The translations under genes were made by a program, and so were the position numbers. The notes below the pieces were generated by a model that had not been told where the DNA came from, did not search any database, and saw only the letters and a program-made list of their open reading frames with translations. From Bacteroidaceae bacterium (GTDB taxonomy: Bacteria > Bacteroidota > Bacteroidia > Bacteroidales > Bacteroidaceae), in contig JAFZFO010000013.1 of the NCBI GenBank assembly GCA_017555845.1, positions 16,798-80,797 of the forward strand: DNA of 64,000 bases, in the 5' to 3' direction. Each line of letters starts with the position of its first letter. Positions within the stretch are counted from its first letter, which is position 1. Shown piece after piece: positions 26,750 to 35,793 of this stretch.

Positions 26750-27373
26750 ATGGCTTTACACATTATAGACCACCCGTTGGTGCAGCACAAGTTGAGTATC
26801 ATGCGCAAAAAGGAGACTTCTACAATGAAGTTCCGTACACTGCTCGATGAGATTTCAATGTTGATGGGTTATGAGATTACCCGTGACATGCCTTTGACCT
26901 ATGAGGAGATTGAAACTCCGCTTATGTCCATGAATGCTCCTAAGATTGCCGGCAAGAAGGTGGTCATCGTTCCAATTCTCAGAGCCGGTCTTGGAATGGT
27001 CGATGGCTTGACCAAGCTTATCCCTTCTGCACGTATCGGCCATATTGGCCTTTATCGTGACGAGGTTACCTGCAAGCCTGTCTTCTATTACTACAAGATG
27101 CCCGCAAACAAGGATCGTGCAGTGTTCCTTACCGATCCGATGCTTGCAACAGGTGGCAGTGCGTGCGATGCCATTTCCCGCCTCAAGGCCGATGGATTCA
27201 ACCACATACGTCTCATGTGTCTGGTGGCATCTCCTCAGGGCGTGAAGGCTGTCGAGGAACAGCACCCCGACGTGGATATCTATGTTGCTTCGGTTGATGA
27301 TGGCCTCAACGAAAAGAACTACATCCTCCCCGGTCTGGGCGATGCCGGCGACAGAATTTTCGGTACAAAGTAA
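26750..27373 (+). CDS. upp: Uracil phosphoribosyltransferase
   Basis: A 207-residue cytosolic enzyme converting uracil and PRPP to UMP. The PRPP loop ([12 protein letters not shown], residues 128-139) and the uracil-binding C-terminus ([15 protein letters not shown]) are both intact. Length is normal for UPRT. It is divergent from the uracil permease gene and ends at its own hairpin terminator. Confidence 0.96.
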   Translation: MALHIIDHPLVQHKLSIMRKKETSTMKFRTLLDEISMLMGYEITRDMPLTYEEIETPLMSMNAPKIAGKKVVIVPILRAGLGMVDGLTKLIPSARIGHIGLYRDEVTCKPVFYYYKMPANKDRAVFLTDPMLATGGSACDAISRLKADGFNHIRLMCLVASPQGVKAVEEQHPDVDIYVASVDDGLNEKNYILPGLGDAGDRIFGTK

Positions 27374-27387
27374 ACGTGAAACCATAC

Positions 27388-27422
27388 GAAGCGGAATGGG
27401 CGTTGACCGGCCATTCCGCTTC
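27388..27422 (+). terminator. Terminator of upp
   Basis: A 12-bp stem GAAGCGGAATGG / CCATTCCGCTTC with 11-nt loop followed by TTTGTTATTT, 14 nt beyond the upp stop. Confidence 0.8.
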
Positions 27423-27455
27423 TTTGTTATTTATTTAATAATTTATAGTATAAAA

Positions 27456-27489
27456 TTGTTCTTCGTGTCATTATTTTTTAGTACCTTCG
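27456..27489 (+). promoter_or_regulatory. Candidate promoter of the 34-codon ORF
   Basis: TTG at 27456-27458 and TACCTTCG at 27482-27489. The -7 box resembles the TATCTTCG boxes of pyrK and the PhnA-like gene, but the 23-nt spacing is longer than ideal. Confidence 0.45.
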
Positions 27490-27509
27490 CGCCGTAAAAA
27501 TAGAAGGAG

Positions 27510-27614
27510 ATGAAACACGGAGCAATTAAAAATATCGGTTGTGCGGGATGCAAAAAGAGTCCCGTTGCCGTTTTTGCCCCTGTTTGTTTCACTATTGGCA
27601 TTAATTTTGTGTGA
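27510..27614 (+). CDS. 34-residue Cys-containing peptide, possible leader ORF of the PurF-like gene
   Basis: ATG at 27510 to TGA at 27612, encoding MKHGAIKNIGCAGCKKSPVA followed by VFAPVCFTIGINFV. It has an N-terminal basic part with CAGC, a third Cys, and a hydrophobic C-terminal half. AAGGAG lies directly before the ATG, too close for an ideal ribosome site. The ORF has its own candidate promoter and ends 10 nt before an intrinsic terminator, which in turn stands 36 nt before the amidotransferase ATG. I do not recognise the family. It may be a free small protein, or the layout may mean attenuation of the downstream gene. Confidence 0.5.
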   Translation: MKHGAIKNIGCAGCKKSPVAVFAPVCFTIGINFV

Positions 27615-27623
27615 TTTTATTAT

Positions 27624-27652
27624 AGTCGTTTCGTTTGAAACGACTTTTTTTG
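27624..27652 (+). terminator. Intrinsic terminator between the 34-codon ORF and the PurF-like gene
   Basis: Stem AGTCGTTTC / GAAACGACT with a GTTT loop followed by a run of T. No separate promoter is obvious between it and the next ATG at 27681, so read-through may be how the downstream operon is expressed. Confidence 0.85.
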
Positions 27653-27680
27653 TATATTAGCGGAAATTATTTGAAAGATT

Positions 27681-29561
27681 ATGGAACCACTGTTACATGA
27701 ATGTGGCGTTGCGATGATTCGCTTGCGTAAACCCTTGAACTATTACCAGGAAAAGTATGGTACATGGGCTTATGGTATGAATAAATTGTTCCTCTTGATG
27801 AACAAACAATATAACCGCGGCCAGCAGGGCGCGGGTATTGCCTGTGTAAAGCTCAAGGCTTCTCCGGGCGAGGATTATATGTTCCGTGAAAGAGCAGAGG
27901 GCTCTGGCGCTATTTCCGAGGTGTTTGACTTGGCCAACAAGAGCCTTGCTTCACATCCAAAGGAGATGAAGAACAACGCCAACTATGCCTATCGCCATTT
28001 TGGCTTTGCCGGTGAGCTCTATATGGGCCACTTGCGCTATTCGGCTACAGGAAAGACCGGTATGCAGTATGTACACCCATTCCTGCGCCGCAACAACTGG
28101 AGAGCAAAGAACCTTGCTCTTTGCGGTAACTTCCACATAACCAATGTCGAGGAAGTCTTCCGCGAACTTGTGTCACGCGGTCAGCACCCACGCGTATATG
28201 CCGATACATATATCATGCTCGAACTTATGGGACACCGTCTCGACCGTGAAGTAGAGCGCCTGTTCAAGGAGTGCGAGGCCGAAGGCTTCACAGGAATGGA
28301 TATTACCAATGCAATCGAGGACCGCATGGATGTTGCAAACGTCTTGCGTACATCAACTCCTATACTCGATGGCGGTTATGTATTCTGCGGCGTTACCGGT
28401 AGTGGCGAGATGTTTGCAATGCGCGACCCATGGGGCGTGCGTACAGCCTATTGGTATGCAAACGATGAGATATTTACCATGGCAAGTGAGCGTGCTGCCT
28501 TGCAGACCGCTATGAACCTGAAGGCCGAGGAGGTCATTGAGCTCAAACCGGGCGAGGCACTCATCGTGAACAAGCGTGGCGAGATACGCAGTGAGCAGAT
28601 TATCCCACAGAAGGCATTCCTGCCATGTTCATTTGAACGCATCTATTTCAGCCGCGGAAACGACGGCGATATCTATACCGAGCGCAAGAAGCTTGGCGCA
28701 AACCTCAAGGAGCAGATTCTCAAGGCTATCAACTATGACCTTGACAACACAGTCTTCTCATTCATCCCCAATACTGCCGAAATGGCATTCTATGGAATGG
28801 TTGAGGGTATGCAGGAGCATCTCGACGAGTGGAAGATCAGAGAAATAAACTCGGGCAAGCAGTTTACCCCCGAGGAGCTCAATGCCATTGTCACAAAGAA
28901 GGTTCGCCAGGAGAAGGTTGCCAACAAGGATATCAAGATGCGTACGTTCATCTCGACAACCGACAAACGCAACGACCTTGCATCATACGTTTATGACATT
29001 ACTTATGGAACTGTAAGGCCAAAGGTTGACAACCTTGTCGTTATTGATGACAGTATCGTGCGCGGTACAACCTTGAAGCAGAACATCCTCAACATCCTCG
29101 ATCGTCTTGAGCCCAAGAAGATTGTGGTTGTTTCATCAAGCCCACAGATCCGTTACCCCGACTATTACGGTATCGACATGGAGAAGTTCGACCACTTCGT
29201 GGCTTTCAAGGCTGCTCTTGAACTGCTCTATGAGAACGGCAAGCGCTCACTCATTGACGAGACATACAGAGCTTGTCTTGAGGAACTCCGTAAGCCCGAT
29301 GCCGAGCAGGTCAACTGCACACGCGCCATCTATCAGCCGTTTACAGCCGATGAGATTTCCCGCAAGATTGCCGATATGTTGAAACCCGTTGACCTCAACG
29401 CCGACCTGGAGCTCGTGTTCCAGAGCCTCACCGGCCTGCACGATGCTTGCCCCAACCACCTTGGCGACTGGTACTTCAGCGGTATCTATCCAACCCCCGG
29501 CGGTAACCGTCTTGTAAACGAGGCGTTTGTTTATCACTACGAGAAGTATTTATATAAATAA
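27681..29561 (+). CDS. purF: Amidophosphoribosyltransferase-like class II glutamine amidotransferase
   Basis: A 626-residue two-domain protein: N-terminal Ntn glutaminase with nucleophile Cys8 after a short propeptide (MEPLLHEC), and a C-terminal phosphoribosyltransferase domain with the PRPP loop VIDDSIVRGTT near 453-465. It would make 5-phosphoribosylamine from PRPP and glutamine, the first step of purine synthesis. It is longer than E. coli PurF (about 505) and belongs to the long form I know from Bacteroides, so the exact role is likely but not certain. carB follows after 18 nt. Confidence 0.82.
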   Translation: MEPLLHECGVAMIRLRKPLNYYQEKYGTWAYGMNKLFLLMNKQYNRGQQGAGIACVKLKASPGEDYMFRERAEGSGAISEVFDLANKSLASHPKEMKNNANYAYRHFGFAGELYMGHLRYSATGKTGMQYVHPFLRRNNWRAKNLALCGNFHITNVEEVFRELVSRGQHPRVYADTYIMLELMGHRLDREVERLFKECEAEGFTGMDITNAIEDRMDVANVLRTSTPILDGGYVFCGVTGSGEMFAMRDPWGVRTAYWYANDEIFTMASERAALQTAMNLKAEEVIELKPGEALIVNKRGEIRSEQIIPQKAFLPCSFERIYFSRGNDGDIYTERKKLGANLKEQILKAINYDLDNTVFSFIPNTAEMAFYGMVEGMQEHLDEWKIREINSGKQFTPEELNAIVTKKVRQEKVANKDIKMRTFISTTDKRNDLASYVYDITYGTVRPKVDNLVVIDDSIVRGTTLKQNILNILDRLEPKKIVVVSSSPQIRYPDYYGIDMEKFDHFVAFKAALELLYENGKRSLIDETYRACLEELRKPDAEQVNCTRAIYQPFTADEISRKIADMLKPVDLNADLELVFQSLTGLHDACPNHLGDWYFSGIYPTPGGNRLVNEAFVYHYEKYLYK

Positions 29562-29579
29562 TAGGTAAAATAATATAAT

Positions 29580-32500
29580 ATGGCTATGAAAGAGAAATTG
29601 AAAAAGGTGTTATTGCTTGGTTCAGGTGCATTGCGCATTGGCCAGGCCGGAGAGTTCGACTACTCGGGTTCACAAGCTTTGAAGGCACTCCGCGAGGAGG
29701 GTATCCAGTCAGTGTTGATCAACCCTAACGTAGCAACAATCCAGACATCGGAGGGTATTGCCGACAAGGTATACTTCCTTCCTGTTGACATACACAATGT
29801 AGAGGAGATTATCAAGAAGGAGCGCCCCGACGGTATTCTGCTCGCATTCGGTGGACAGACTGCTCTCAACTGCGGTACCGAGCTCTATCAGAAGGGTATT
29901 CTTGAGAAGTATGGTGTAAAGGTACTCGGTACATCAGTCGAGGCCATCATGTACACCGAGGACCGTGACCTCTTCGTCAAGAAGCTCGATGAGATTCCAA
30001 TGAAGACTCCTGTGAGCCAGGCTGTAGAGACAATGGAAGATGCTCTTGCTGCTGCACACCGCATCGGTTTCCCTGTAATGGTCCGTTCAGCATACGCACT
30101 CGGTGGTTTGGGTAGCGGTATCTGCAAGGACGAGGAGAGCTTCAAGGAGCTTGCCGAGAGTGCATTTACCTTCTCTAACCAGATTCTTGTTGAGGAGTCA
30201 CTCAAGGGTTGGAAGGAGATTGAGTTCGAGGTTATCCGCGACGCCAACGACCACTGCTTCACTGTAGCAAGCATGGAGAACTTCGACCCACTCGGCATCC
30301 ACACCGGTGAGTCAATCGTTGTTGCTCCAACATGCTCACTCACACCAGAGCAGGTCAAGTTCATGCAGGAGATCTCAGTGAAGGCTATCCGTCACTTGGG
30401 TATCGTCGGTGAGTGTAACATCCAGTACGCATTCAATGCCGAGACAAACGACTACCGCGTAATCGAGGTTAACGCACGTCTCAGCCGCTCATCAGCTCTC
30501 GCATCAAAGGCAACAGGTTATCCTCTCGCATTTGTGGCAGCAAAGATCGCTCTTGGCTACACACTCGACGAGATTGGCGAGATGGGCACACCAAACAGCG
30601 CATACAAGGCACCAGACCTTGACTACCTCATCTGTAAGATCCCACGTTGGGACTTGACAAAGTTCGCCGGCGTATCACGTCAGATCGGTTCAAGCATGAA
30701 GTCAGTAGGTGAGATCATGTCAATCGGTCGCAGCTTCGAGGAGGTAATCCAGAAGGGCTTGCGTATGATTGGTCAGGGTATGCACGGTTTCGTAGGTAAC
30801 GAGCACACACACTTCGACAACCTCGACGAGGAGCTTGCAAACCCAACAGATATGCGCGTGTTCTCTATCGCATCGGCTCTTGAGGAGGGCTACACAGTAG
30901 AGCGCATCAGCGAACTTACAAAGATTGATCCATGGTTCTTGGGTAAGCTCAAGAATATCGTAGACTATAAGCACGTTCTCGAGGGCTACAACACACTCGA
31001 GGAGTTGCCAGCCGACGTACTCCGCAAGGCTAAGGAACTCGGTTTCTCTGACTTCCAGATCTCACGCTTCGTTCTCAAGGAGCAGAAGAACATGGAGGCA
31101 GGTAACCTTGCAGTCCGTGCACGCCGTAAGGAACTCGGCATTCTCCCGGCCGTTAAGCGCATCAACACTGTAGCATCGGAGCACCCCGAGTTGACAAACT
31201 ACCTCTACATGACCTATGGCACAACAGGTTACGATGTCAACTACTACAAGACCGACAAGTCAGTCGTTGTCCTTGGTTCAGGTGCATACCGCATCGGTTC
31301 ATCGGTTGAGTTCGACTGGTGTTCAGTGAACGCAGTGCAGACAGCACGCAAGCTCGGCTACAAGTCAATCATGATCAACTACAACCCCGAGACCGTATCT
31401 ACCGACTACGACATGTGCGACCGTCTCTACTTCGACGAGCTCTCATTCGAGCGCGTACTCGATGTTATCGACCTTGAGCAGCCGGGTGGTGTAATCGTTT
31501 CAGTGGGTGGCCAGATTCCTAACAACCTCGCGATGAAGCTTCATCGTCAGGCAGTGCCCATCCTGGGTACATCTCCACTCTCAATCGACCGTGCCGAGAA
31601 CCGTCACAAGTTCTCAGCTATGCTCGACCAGCTTGGCATCGACCAGCCCGCATGGAAGGAGCTCACAAGCCTCGAGGACATGAAGGAGTTCGTTGACAAG
31701 GTTGGCTATCCTGTGCTTGTGCGTCCATCATACGTGCTTTCAGGTGCCGCAATGAACGTCTGCTACAACGAGGAGGAGTTGCAGGAGTTCCTGAAGATGG
31801 CAGCCGAGGTGTCAAAGGAGTTCCCTGTTGTCGTTTCACAGTTCATGAGCGATACCAAGGAGATTGAGTTCGACGCTGTGGCACAGAACGGTGAGGTAGT
31901 GGAGTATGCAATCTCTGAGCACGTTGAGTTTGCCGGTGTACACTCTGGCGACGCAACACTCGTGTTCCCTGCACAGAAGATCTACTTTGAGACAGCACGC
32001 CGCATCAAGAAGATCAGCCGTCGCATTGCCAAGGAGTTGAACATCTCAGGTCCTTTCAACATGCAGTTCCTTGCAAAGAACAATGAGGTAAAGGTAATCG
32101 AGTGTAACCTGCGTGCATCACGCTCGTTCCCATTCGTTTCAAAGGTGTTGCGCCGCAACTTCATTGAGACAGCTACACGCATCATGCTCGATGCACCATA
32201 CAGCAAGCCCGACAAGTCTGCATTCGATATCGACCACATCGGTGTCAAGGCATCACAGTTCTCATTCAGCCGCTTGCACCAGGCCGACCCAGTATTGGGC
32301 GTTGATATGTCATCAACCGGTGAGGTAGGTTGCATTGGCGACGACTTTGAGGAGGCATTGCTCAACGCTATGATTGCCGTTGGTTACAGCGTGCCCAAGA
32401 AGAACGTGATGGTATCATCAGGTGCTGCCAAGTCAAAGGTAGACTTGCTTGAGCCCGCAGCTCTCCTTGCACAGAAGGGCTACAACATCTACGCTACATC

Positions 32501-32807
32501 AGGCACAGCCAAGTTCCTCAACGAGCATGGCATCGCAACAACACCTGTAATGTGGCCCGATGAGGATCCTACAGCCGAGAACAACGTAATGCAGATGATT
32601 GCCGACCACCGTTTCGACCTCATCATCAACATTCCAAAGAACCACACAAAGCGCGAGCTTACAAACGGTTACAGAATACGTCGTGCGGCTATCGACCACA
32701 ACATTCCACTCATTACCAACGCCCGCCTTGCAAGCGCGTTCATCCGCTCATTCTGCAAGATCGACGTGGCTTCAATGCCTGTCAAGAGCTGGGACGAGTT
32801 CAAGTAA
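29580..32807 (+). CDS. carB: Carbamoyl-phosphate synthase large subunit
   Basis: A 1075-residue tandem ATP-grasp enzyme making carbamoyl phosphate for pyrimidines and arginine. The two synthetase halves each begin with a similar motif (VLLLGSGALRIGQAGEFDYS at about 10 and VVLGSGAYRIGSSVEFDW near 563), and an MGS-like allosteric domain occupies the last 130 residues. It is co-transcribed with the PurF-like gene. The small subunit carA, which often stands between them in Bacteroides, is absent here and must lie elsewhere. Codon choice is strongly biased, suggesting high expression. Confidence 0.96.
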   Translation: MAMKEKLKKVLLLGSGALRIGQAGEFDYSGSQALKALREEGIQSVLINPNVATIQTSEGIADKVYFLPVDIHNVEEIIKKERPDGILLAFGGQTALNCGTELYQKGILEKYGVKVLGTSVEAIMYTEDRDLFVKKLDEIPMKTPVSQAVETMEDALAAAHRIGFPVMVRSAYALGGLGSGICKDEESFKELAESAFTFSNQILVEESLKGWKEIEFEVIRDANDHCFTVASMENFDPLGIHTGESIVVAPTCSLTPEQVKFMQEISVKAIRHLGIVGECNIQYAFNAETNDYRVIEVNARLSRSSALASKATGYPLAFVAAKIALGYTLDEIGEMGTPNSAYKAPDLDYLICKIPRWDLTKFAGVSRQIGSSMKSVGEIMSIGRSFEEVIQKGLRMIGQGMHGFVGNEHTHFDNLDEELANPTDMRVFSIASALEEGYTVERISELTKIDPWFLGKLKNIVDYKHVLEGYNTLEELPADVLRKAKELGFSDFQISRFVLKEQKNMEAGNLAVRARRKELGILPAVKRINTVASEHPELTNYLYMTYGTTGYDVNYYKTDKSVVVLGSGAYRIGSSVEFDWCSVNAVQTARKLGYKSIMINYNPETVSTDYDMCDRLYFDELSFERVLDVIDLEQPGGVIVSVGGQIPNNLAMKLHRQAVPILGTSPLSIDRAENRHKFSAMLDQLGIDQPAWKELTSLEDMKEFVDKVGYPVLVRPSYVLSGAAMNVCYNEEELQEFLKMAAEVSKEFPVVVSQFMSDTKEIEFDAVAQNGEVVEYAISEHVEFAGVHSGDATLVFPAQKIYFETARRIKKISRRIAKELNISGPFNMQFLAKNNEVKVIECNLRASRSFPFVSKVLRRNFIETATRIMLDAPYSKPDKSAFDIDHIGVKASQFSFSRLHQADPVLGVDMSSTGEVGCIGDDFEEALLNAMIAVGYSVPKKNVMVSSGAAKSKVDLLEPAALLAQKGYNIYATSGTAKFLNEHGIATTPVMWPDEDPTAENNVMQMIADHRFDLIINIPKNHTKRELTNGYRIRRAAIDHNIPLITNARLASAFIRSFCKIDVASMPVKSWDEFK

Positions 32808-32821
32808 TTGAAGAGAATCAT

Positions 32822-32865
32822 ATAACGCAACACAGCACCGCGCTTGCGGTGCTGTGTTGCGTTAT
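32822..32865 (+). terminator. Terminator of carB
   Basis: A perfect 20-bp stem (32822-32841 with 32846-32865) and GCTT loop, 14 nt past the stop; the tail GTTATG is only weakly T-rich. Confidence 0.78.
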
Positions 32866-32925
32866 GTTATCTCGAGCGAGCGTAGTGACGAGAGAACTCT
32901 ATTTCATTCTTATACGTATTCGCCA

Positions 32926-33750
32926 TTATCTATACTCATACCCCTTAATCATTAATCCCATGTTTACTGGTATCTTCTCTGGGGTGTCGGTAGCGCCGTT
33001 TCTTATGTAGCTGCTTTTAAGGTATAGCGGGAACTGTATTTTGCCGTCTTTGGTGGTCTGCTTTTTCCCATCCACGAATTTCAAAGCTACATAGTATCGG
33101 CCGGGGAAAAGGGATATGCTTTCGTTTGCAGTTATGACGTGTTCACTCTTTTTGTCACTTATTGGAATATCCACGTAGACAGGGTGGTGCATCACGTTTA
33201 TAAAACTGCTTTCGGTTTCATCAATTGAATATATGTTCACGCTTAACCTGGCGTTCTCTACGCTGTTCCGTATTGTGCTGAAGACAAATTCTTCTACCTC
33301 AAAAGCGTGCTTCACGTCAATTATTGAGCCTATTTCATATCCTGTCTTCTCTGCGGTCCACGCTGTGACAGCGCCGGCAAATCTCATGCCCCTGCCGGCA
33401 AGTTTTGCCTTCTTCCTTTTTCCATTATATACCGTGAGTTCCTGCAATTCCCTTGGCTGCATTGTGACAATGAGTGCTTCTCCATTGTTCCTGTAGAGTG
33501 CAGCCGGGAGCTTTACATCGCCATATGATACGTGGCTTACAGCAATGGTGTCGTTGCAACCTTGCGGGAGTGTAAGTTCAAACTCTCCGTCAATGCCCGA
33601 GAGGGTGCCGTTCTTTGTTCCCGGAATGCCAATGGTGGCATATTCCACAGCCGTGCCTTCTTCGGTAAGGATTCTGCCTTTTATTGTAACTTCCTGCGCG
33701 GTGGTGGATGTGGCTGCCAATAACGACATGGCAAACAGTAATTTTTTCAT
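32926..33750 (-). CDS. Exported protein with CarboxypepD_reg-like domain
   Basis: A 274-residue protein with a signal peptide (MKKLLFAMSLLAATSTTA) and an N-terminal carboxypeptidase-regulatory-like beta-sandwich (GRILTEEGTAVEYATIGIPG, about 25-110) like the one that precedes SusC-type receptors, but with no plug or barrel. The rest, about 130-270, is beta-rich and unassigned. It is the last gene of an operon with a small HTH regulator and two DUF2975 proteins (13 nt after the regulator). Periplasmic or surface location is inferred; function unknown. Confidence 0.75.
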   Translation of the reverse strand: MKKLLFAMSLLAATSTTAQEVTIKGRILTEEGTAVEYATIGIPGTKNGTLSGIDGEFELTLPQGCNDTIAVSHVSYGDVKLPAALYRNNGEALIVTMQPRELQELTVYNGKRKKAKLAGRGMRFAGAVTAWTAEKTGYEIGSIIDVKHAFEVEEFVFSTIRNSVENARLSVNIYSIDETESSFINVMHHPVYVDIPISDKKSEHVITANESISLFPGRYYVALKFVDGKKQTTKDGKIQFPLYLKSSYIRNGATDTPEKIPVNMGLMIKGYEYR

Positions 33751-33763
33751 GGAAACGGTGTTT

Positions 33764-33967
33764 TTATTCCTTGTACTCCAGAATATCTCCCGGTTGGCAG
33801 TCGAGTGCCTTGCATATGGCTTCGAGAGTGCTGAAACGCACGGCCTTTGCCTTTCCTGTCTTCAGGATAGAGAGGTTGGCCTGTGTAATTCCAATCTTTT
33901 CGGCCAGTTCGCCCGATGTCATCTTGCGCTTTGCAAGCATAACGTCAACATTTACTATTATAGACAT
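33764..33967 (-). CDS. Small Cro/CI-type HTH regulator (YozG-like)
   Basis: A 67-residue single-domain DNA-binding protein: the helix-turn-helix spans about 17-40 (SGELAEKIGITQANLSILKT), ending CQPGDILEYKE. Proteins of this type are commonly paired with DUF2975 membrane proteins, as here (12 nt after the second DUF2975 gene), and probably control that operon. Confidence 0.9.
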   Translation of the reverse strand: MSIIVNVDVMLAKRKMTSGELAEKIGITQANLSILKTGKAKAVRFSTLEAICKALDCQPGDILEYKE

Positions 33968-33979
33968 GGTTGTGTGGGT

Positions 33980-34687
33980 TTAGATGGTGAGATCCTGCTC
34001 ATTCTTCAACTTGACGGCGATGTCAAAGAGTTTGCCGAAGAATACGATGAATATACCGAAAATCATATAGTACATCATTACGGTGTCGTTGGGAATCATT
34101 GGGGTGGTTGCCCAGAGTTCGCTCTGCAACAAGGTACTGACGATGATGGTTGCTCCAACGCCATATATGCAGAATGAGTTCCTGCTGTAGAATACCCTAC
34201 GCTTTGATACATTGTAAAGTATGACGGCAATGAATATTCCGCACGCCAATAGGGTCAATATATTTATGCACTGTGGCAAATGGGCATTTATAGGTAGTCC
34301 ATTGCTGTAATCGGATATCATAAGCTCTACCGTTTCGACGGCTTTTGCCACGGCACATATCATTGCGACTACAGCTACAATTGCCAGGCTGTGGAACCCG
34401 GGTCTTTCGTCCTTTGCGCTTTTCATCTCCTCCTCTTTCTCCGCCTCGTGGTTTGCCTCTTCAAAATCCTTGCTATATCGGCTTCTTTCAATAATTTTCT
34501 GGAACAGTATAAGGCCTCCTGTGTATACGAATCCCAAGCATAGGTACAACAGGACTGCAGGCCAATCGGTCTTTATACGTAGGCAAATGACTATTGCAAA
34601 AAGAACTACAGCCCAGATGGTTGTAAAGGCATTGATAATCCTTGTAATCTTCTTTGTTGAGGGTTTCTTCTCGTTCATGGTTTCCAT
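33980..34687 (-). CDS. DUF2975 membrane protein (larger paralogue)
   Basis: A 235-residue inner-membrane protein with about four hydrophobic segments (near 17-35, 40-58, 100-125 and 145-210) and a charged cytoplasmic loop rich in Lys/Glu near 70-95. Its C-terminus (KNEQDLTI) matches that of the upstream paralogue (SEENNLTI). DUF2975 proteins have no established function; pairing with a small HTH regulator is recurrent and suggests a sensing or regulatory module. Confidence 0.8.
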   Translation of the reverse strand: METMNEKKPSTKKITRIINAFTTIWAVVLFAIVICLRIKTDWPAVLLYLCLGFVYTGGLILFQKIIERSRYSKDFEEANHEAEKEEEMKSAKDERPGFHSLAIVAVVAMICAVAKAVETVELMISDYSNGLPINAHLPQCINILTLLACGIFIAVILYNVSKRRVFYSRNSFCIYGVGATIIVSTLLQSELWATTPMIPNDTVMMYYMIFGIFIVFFGKLFDIAVKLKNEQDLTI

Positions 34688-34751
34688 TATATTTGATGGT
34701 TGTGTAATTTTTTTGCTGTTGGGGCGGGTGACCGTCCTTTTATAAATATGC

Positions 34752-35234
34752 TCAGATGGTGAGGTTGTTCTCCTCGCTCACTTTCACCGCAATGTTATAT
34801 ATGATTGCGAAGACAACAAGCAATGCGGTGTATATCCATGTGTCGCCATTGATGACAAACGAAGCTGTGTTTCCGTCGAAAAGCAACGAGGTTGATACAT
34901 TGTCACTGCAGTTCTCGCCAATGAAATAGCAGGCGGCTATGGCATACATTATTTTTGTGTTGATACTTGGGAAAAGCACTCCGTTTTTGATTGCCCCAAG
35001 CTGCTTGGCAAGGAATACCATGATGAGCGCGTAAAATGATGTCTTGAACAACAGGCGCCCAATGAATATTACCATTTGCATCGGGTACAAGTCCTCGTGC
35101 CACTGGATGCAACCCTCGCCACTCTGCGTGCTGATGAAATAGCTCTGTGCGATTATCCATACGATGCTTGCTGCGCACAGCAATGATGCGAAGATTGTCA
35201 CTCCCATCATTTTCTTGTAACTTTTTGTTTTCAT
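34752..35234 (-). CDS. DUF2975 membrane protein (smaller paralogue)
   Basis: A 160-residue membrane protein with about four hydrophobic helices and the conserved C-terminal NLTI tail. It is the first gene of the operon, driven by the promoter at 35278-35307; the second paralogue follows after 64 nt. Confidence 0.78.
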   Translation of the reverse strand: MKTKSYKKMMGVTIFASLLCAASIVWIIAQSYFISTQSGEGCIQWHEDLYPMQMVIFIGRLLFKTSFYALIMVFLAKQLGAIKNGVLFPSINTKIMYAIAACYFIGENCSDNVSTSLLFDGNTASFVINGDTWIYTALLVVFAIIYNIAVKVSEENNLTI

Positions 35235-35277
35235 AAATCAATAGGTCTTTAGGTGTTAATTAAAATTGCCGGCAGTG

Positions 35278-35307
35278 CAAATGTAATACCGTTTTATCGA
35301 AAAACAA
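35278..35307 (-). promoter_or_regulatory. Promoter of the DUF2975-HTH operon
   Basis: Reading minus: TTG (35307-35305), 19-nt spacer, TACATTTG (35285-35278), a good Bacteroidetes promoter about 45 nt before the start codon. Confidence 0.7.
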
Positions 35308-35382
35308 TAAATATTTAAAGAAAAACGATGTGTTTAATATTGTTTAACAATAAAGAGTGAGCAAGGGGCGGGAGCCGTGGGG

Positions 35383-35415
35383 TTGAAGGATAGATATATT
35401 TTTACTATCTTCGCG
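35383..35415 (+). promoter_or_regulatory. Promoter of the PhnA-like gene
   Basis: TTG at 35383-35385, a 22-nt spacer and TATCTTCG at 35408-35415, 23 nt before the ATG. Confidence 0.55.
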
Positions 35416-35437
35416 TAAAATCTAAAACTATATTGAA

Positions 35438-35767
35438 ATGACAGACATTCCAAAATGCCCCAAGTGTAATAGTGAATACACATATTTCGATGGTATGCTC
35501 TATGTGTGCCCCGATTGTGCCCATGAGTTCAGTGCCGAAGATACAGTTGAAGAGACCCCCGATGTGGCGCGTGACAGCAACGGTGCCGAGTTGTTCGACG
35601 GCGATGCAGTGACCGTAATCAAGGACCTTAAGGTGAAGGGCTCTTCAATGGTAATAAAGCGCGGAACAAAGGTAAAGAGCATTCGTCTTACCGAGAACCC
35701 TGAGGAGGTTGACTGCAAGATTGACGGCAGCAGCATTGTACTGAAGACCTGTTTCCTCAAGAAGTAA
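35438..35767 (+). CDS. PhnA/YjdM family zinc-ribbon protein
   Basis: A 109-residue protein with an N-terminal zinc ribbon (Cys7, Cys10, Cys24, Cys27) followed by the small SH3-like PhnA domain (GDAVTVIKDLKVKGSS near 55). Despite its old name the family is not clearly required for phosphonate use, so its function is open. An HD-domain gene follows after 26 nt and is probably co-transcribed. Confidence 0.9.
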   Translation: MTDIPKCPKCNSEYTYFDGMLYVCPDCAHEFSAEDTVEETPDVARDSNGAELFDGDAVTVIKDLKVKGSSMVIKRGTKVKSIRLTENPEEVDCKIDGSSIVLKTCFLKK

Positions 35768-35793
35768 GACTCTGCAATCAACTTGCTAGGTTG

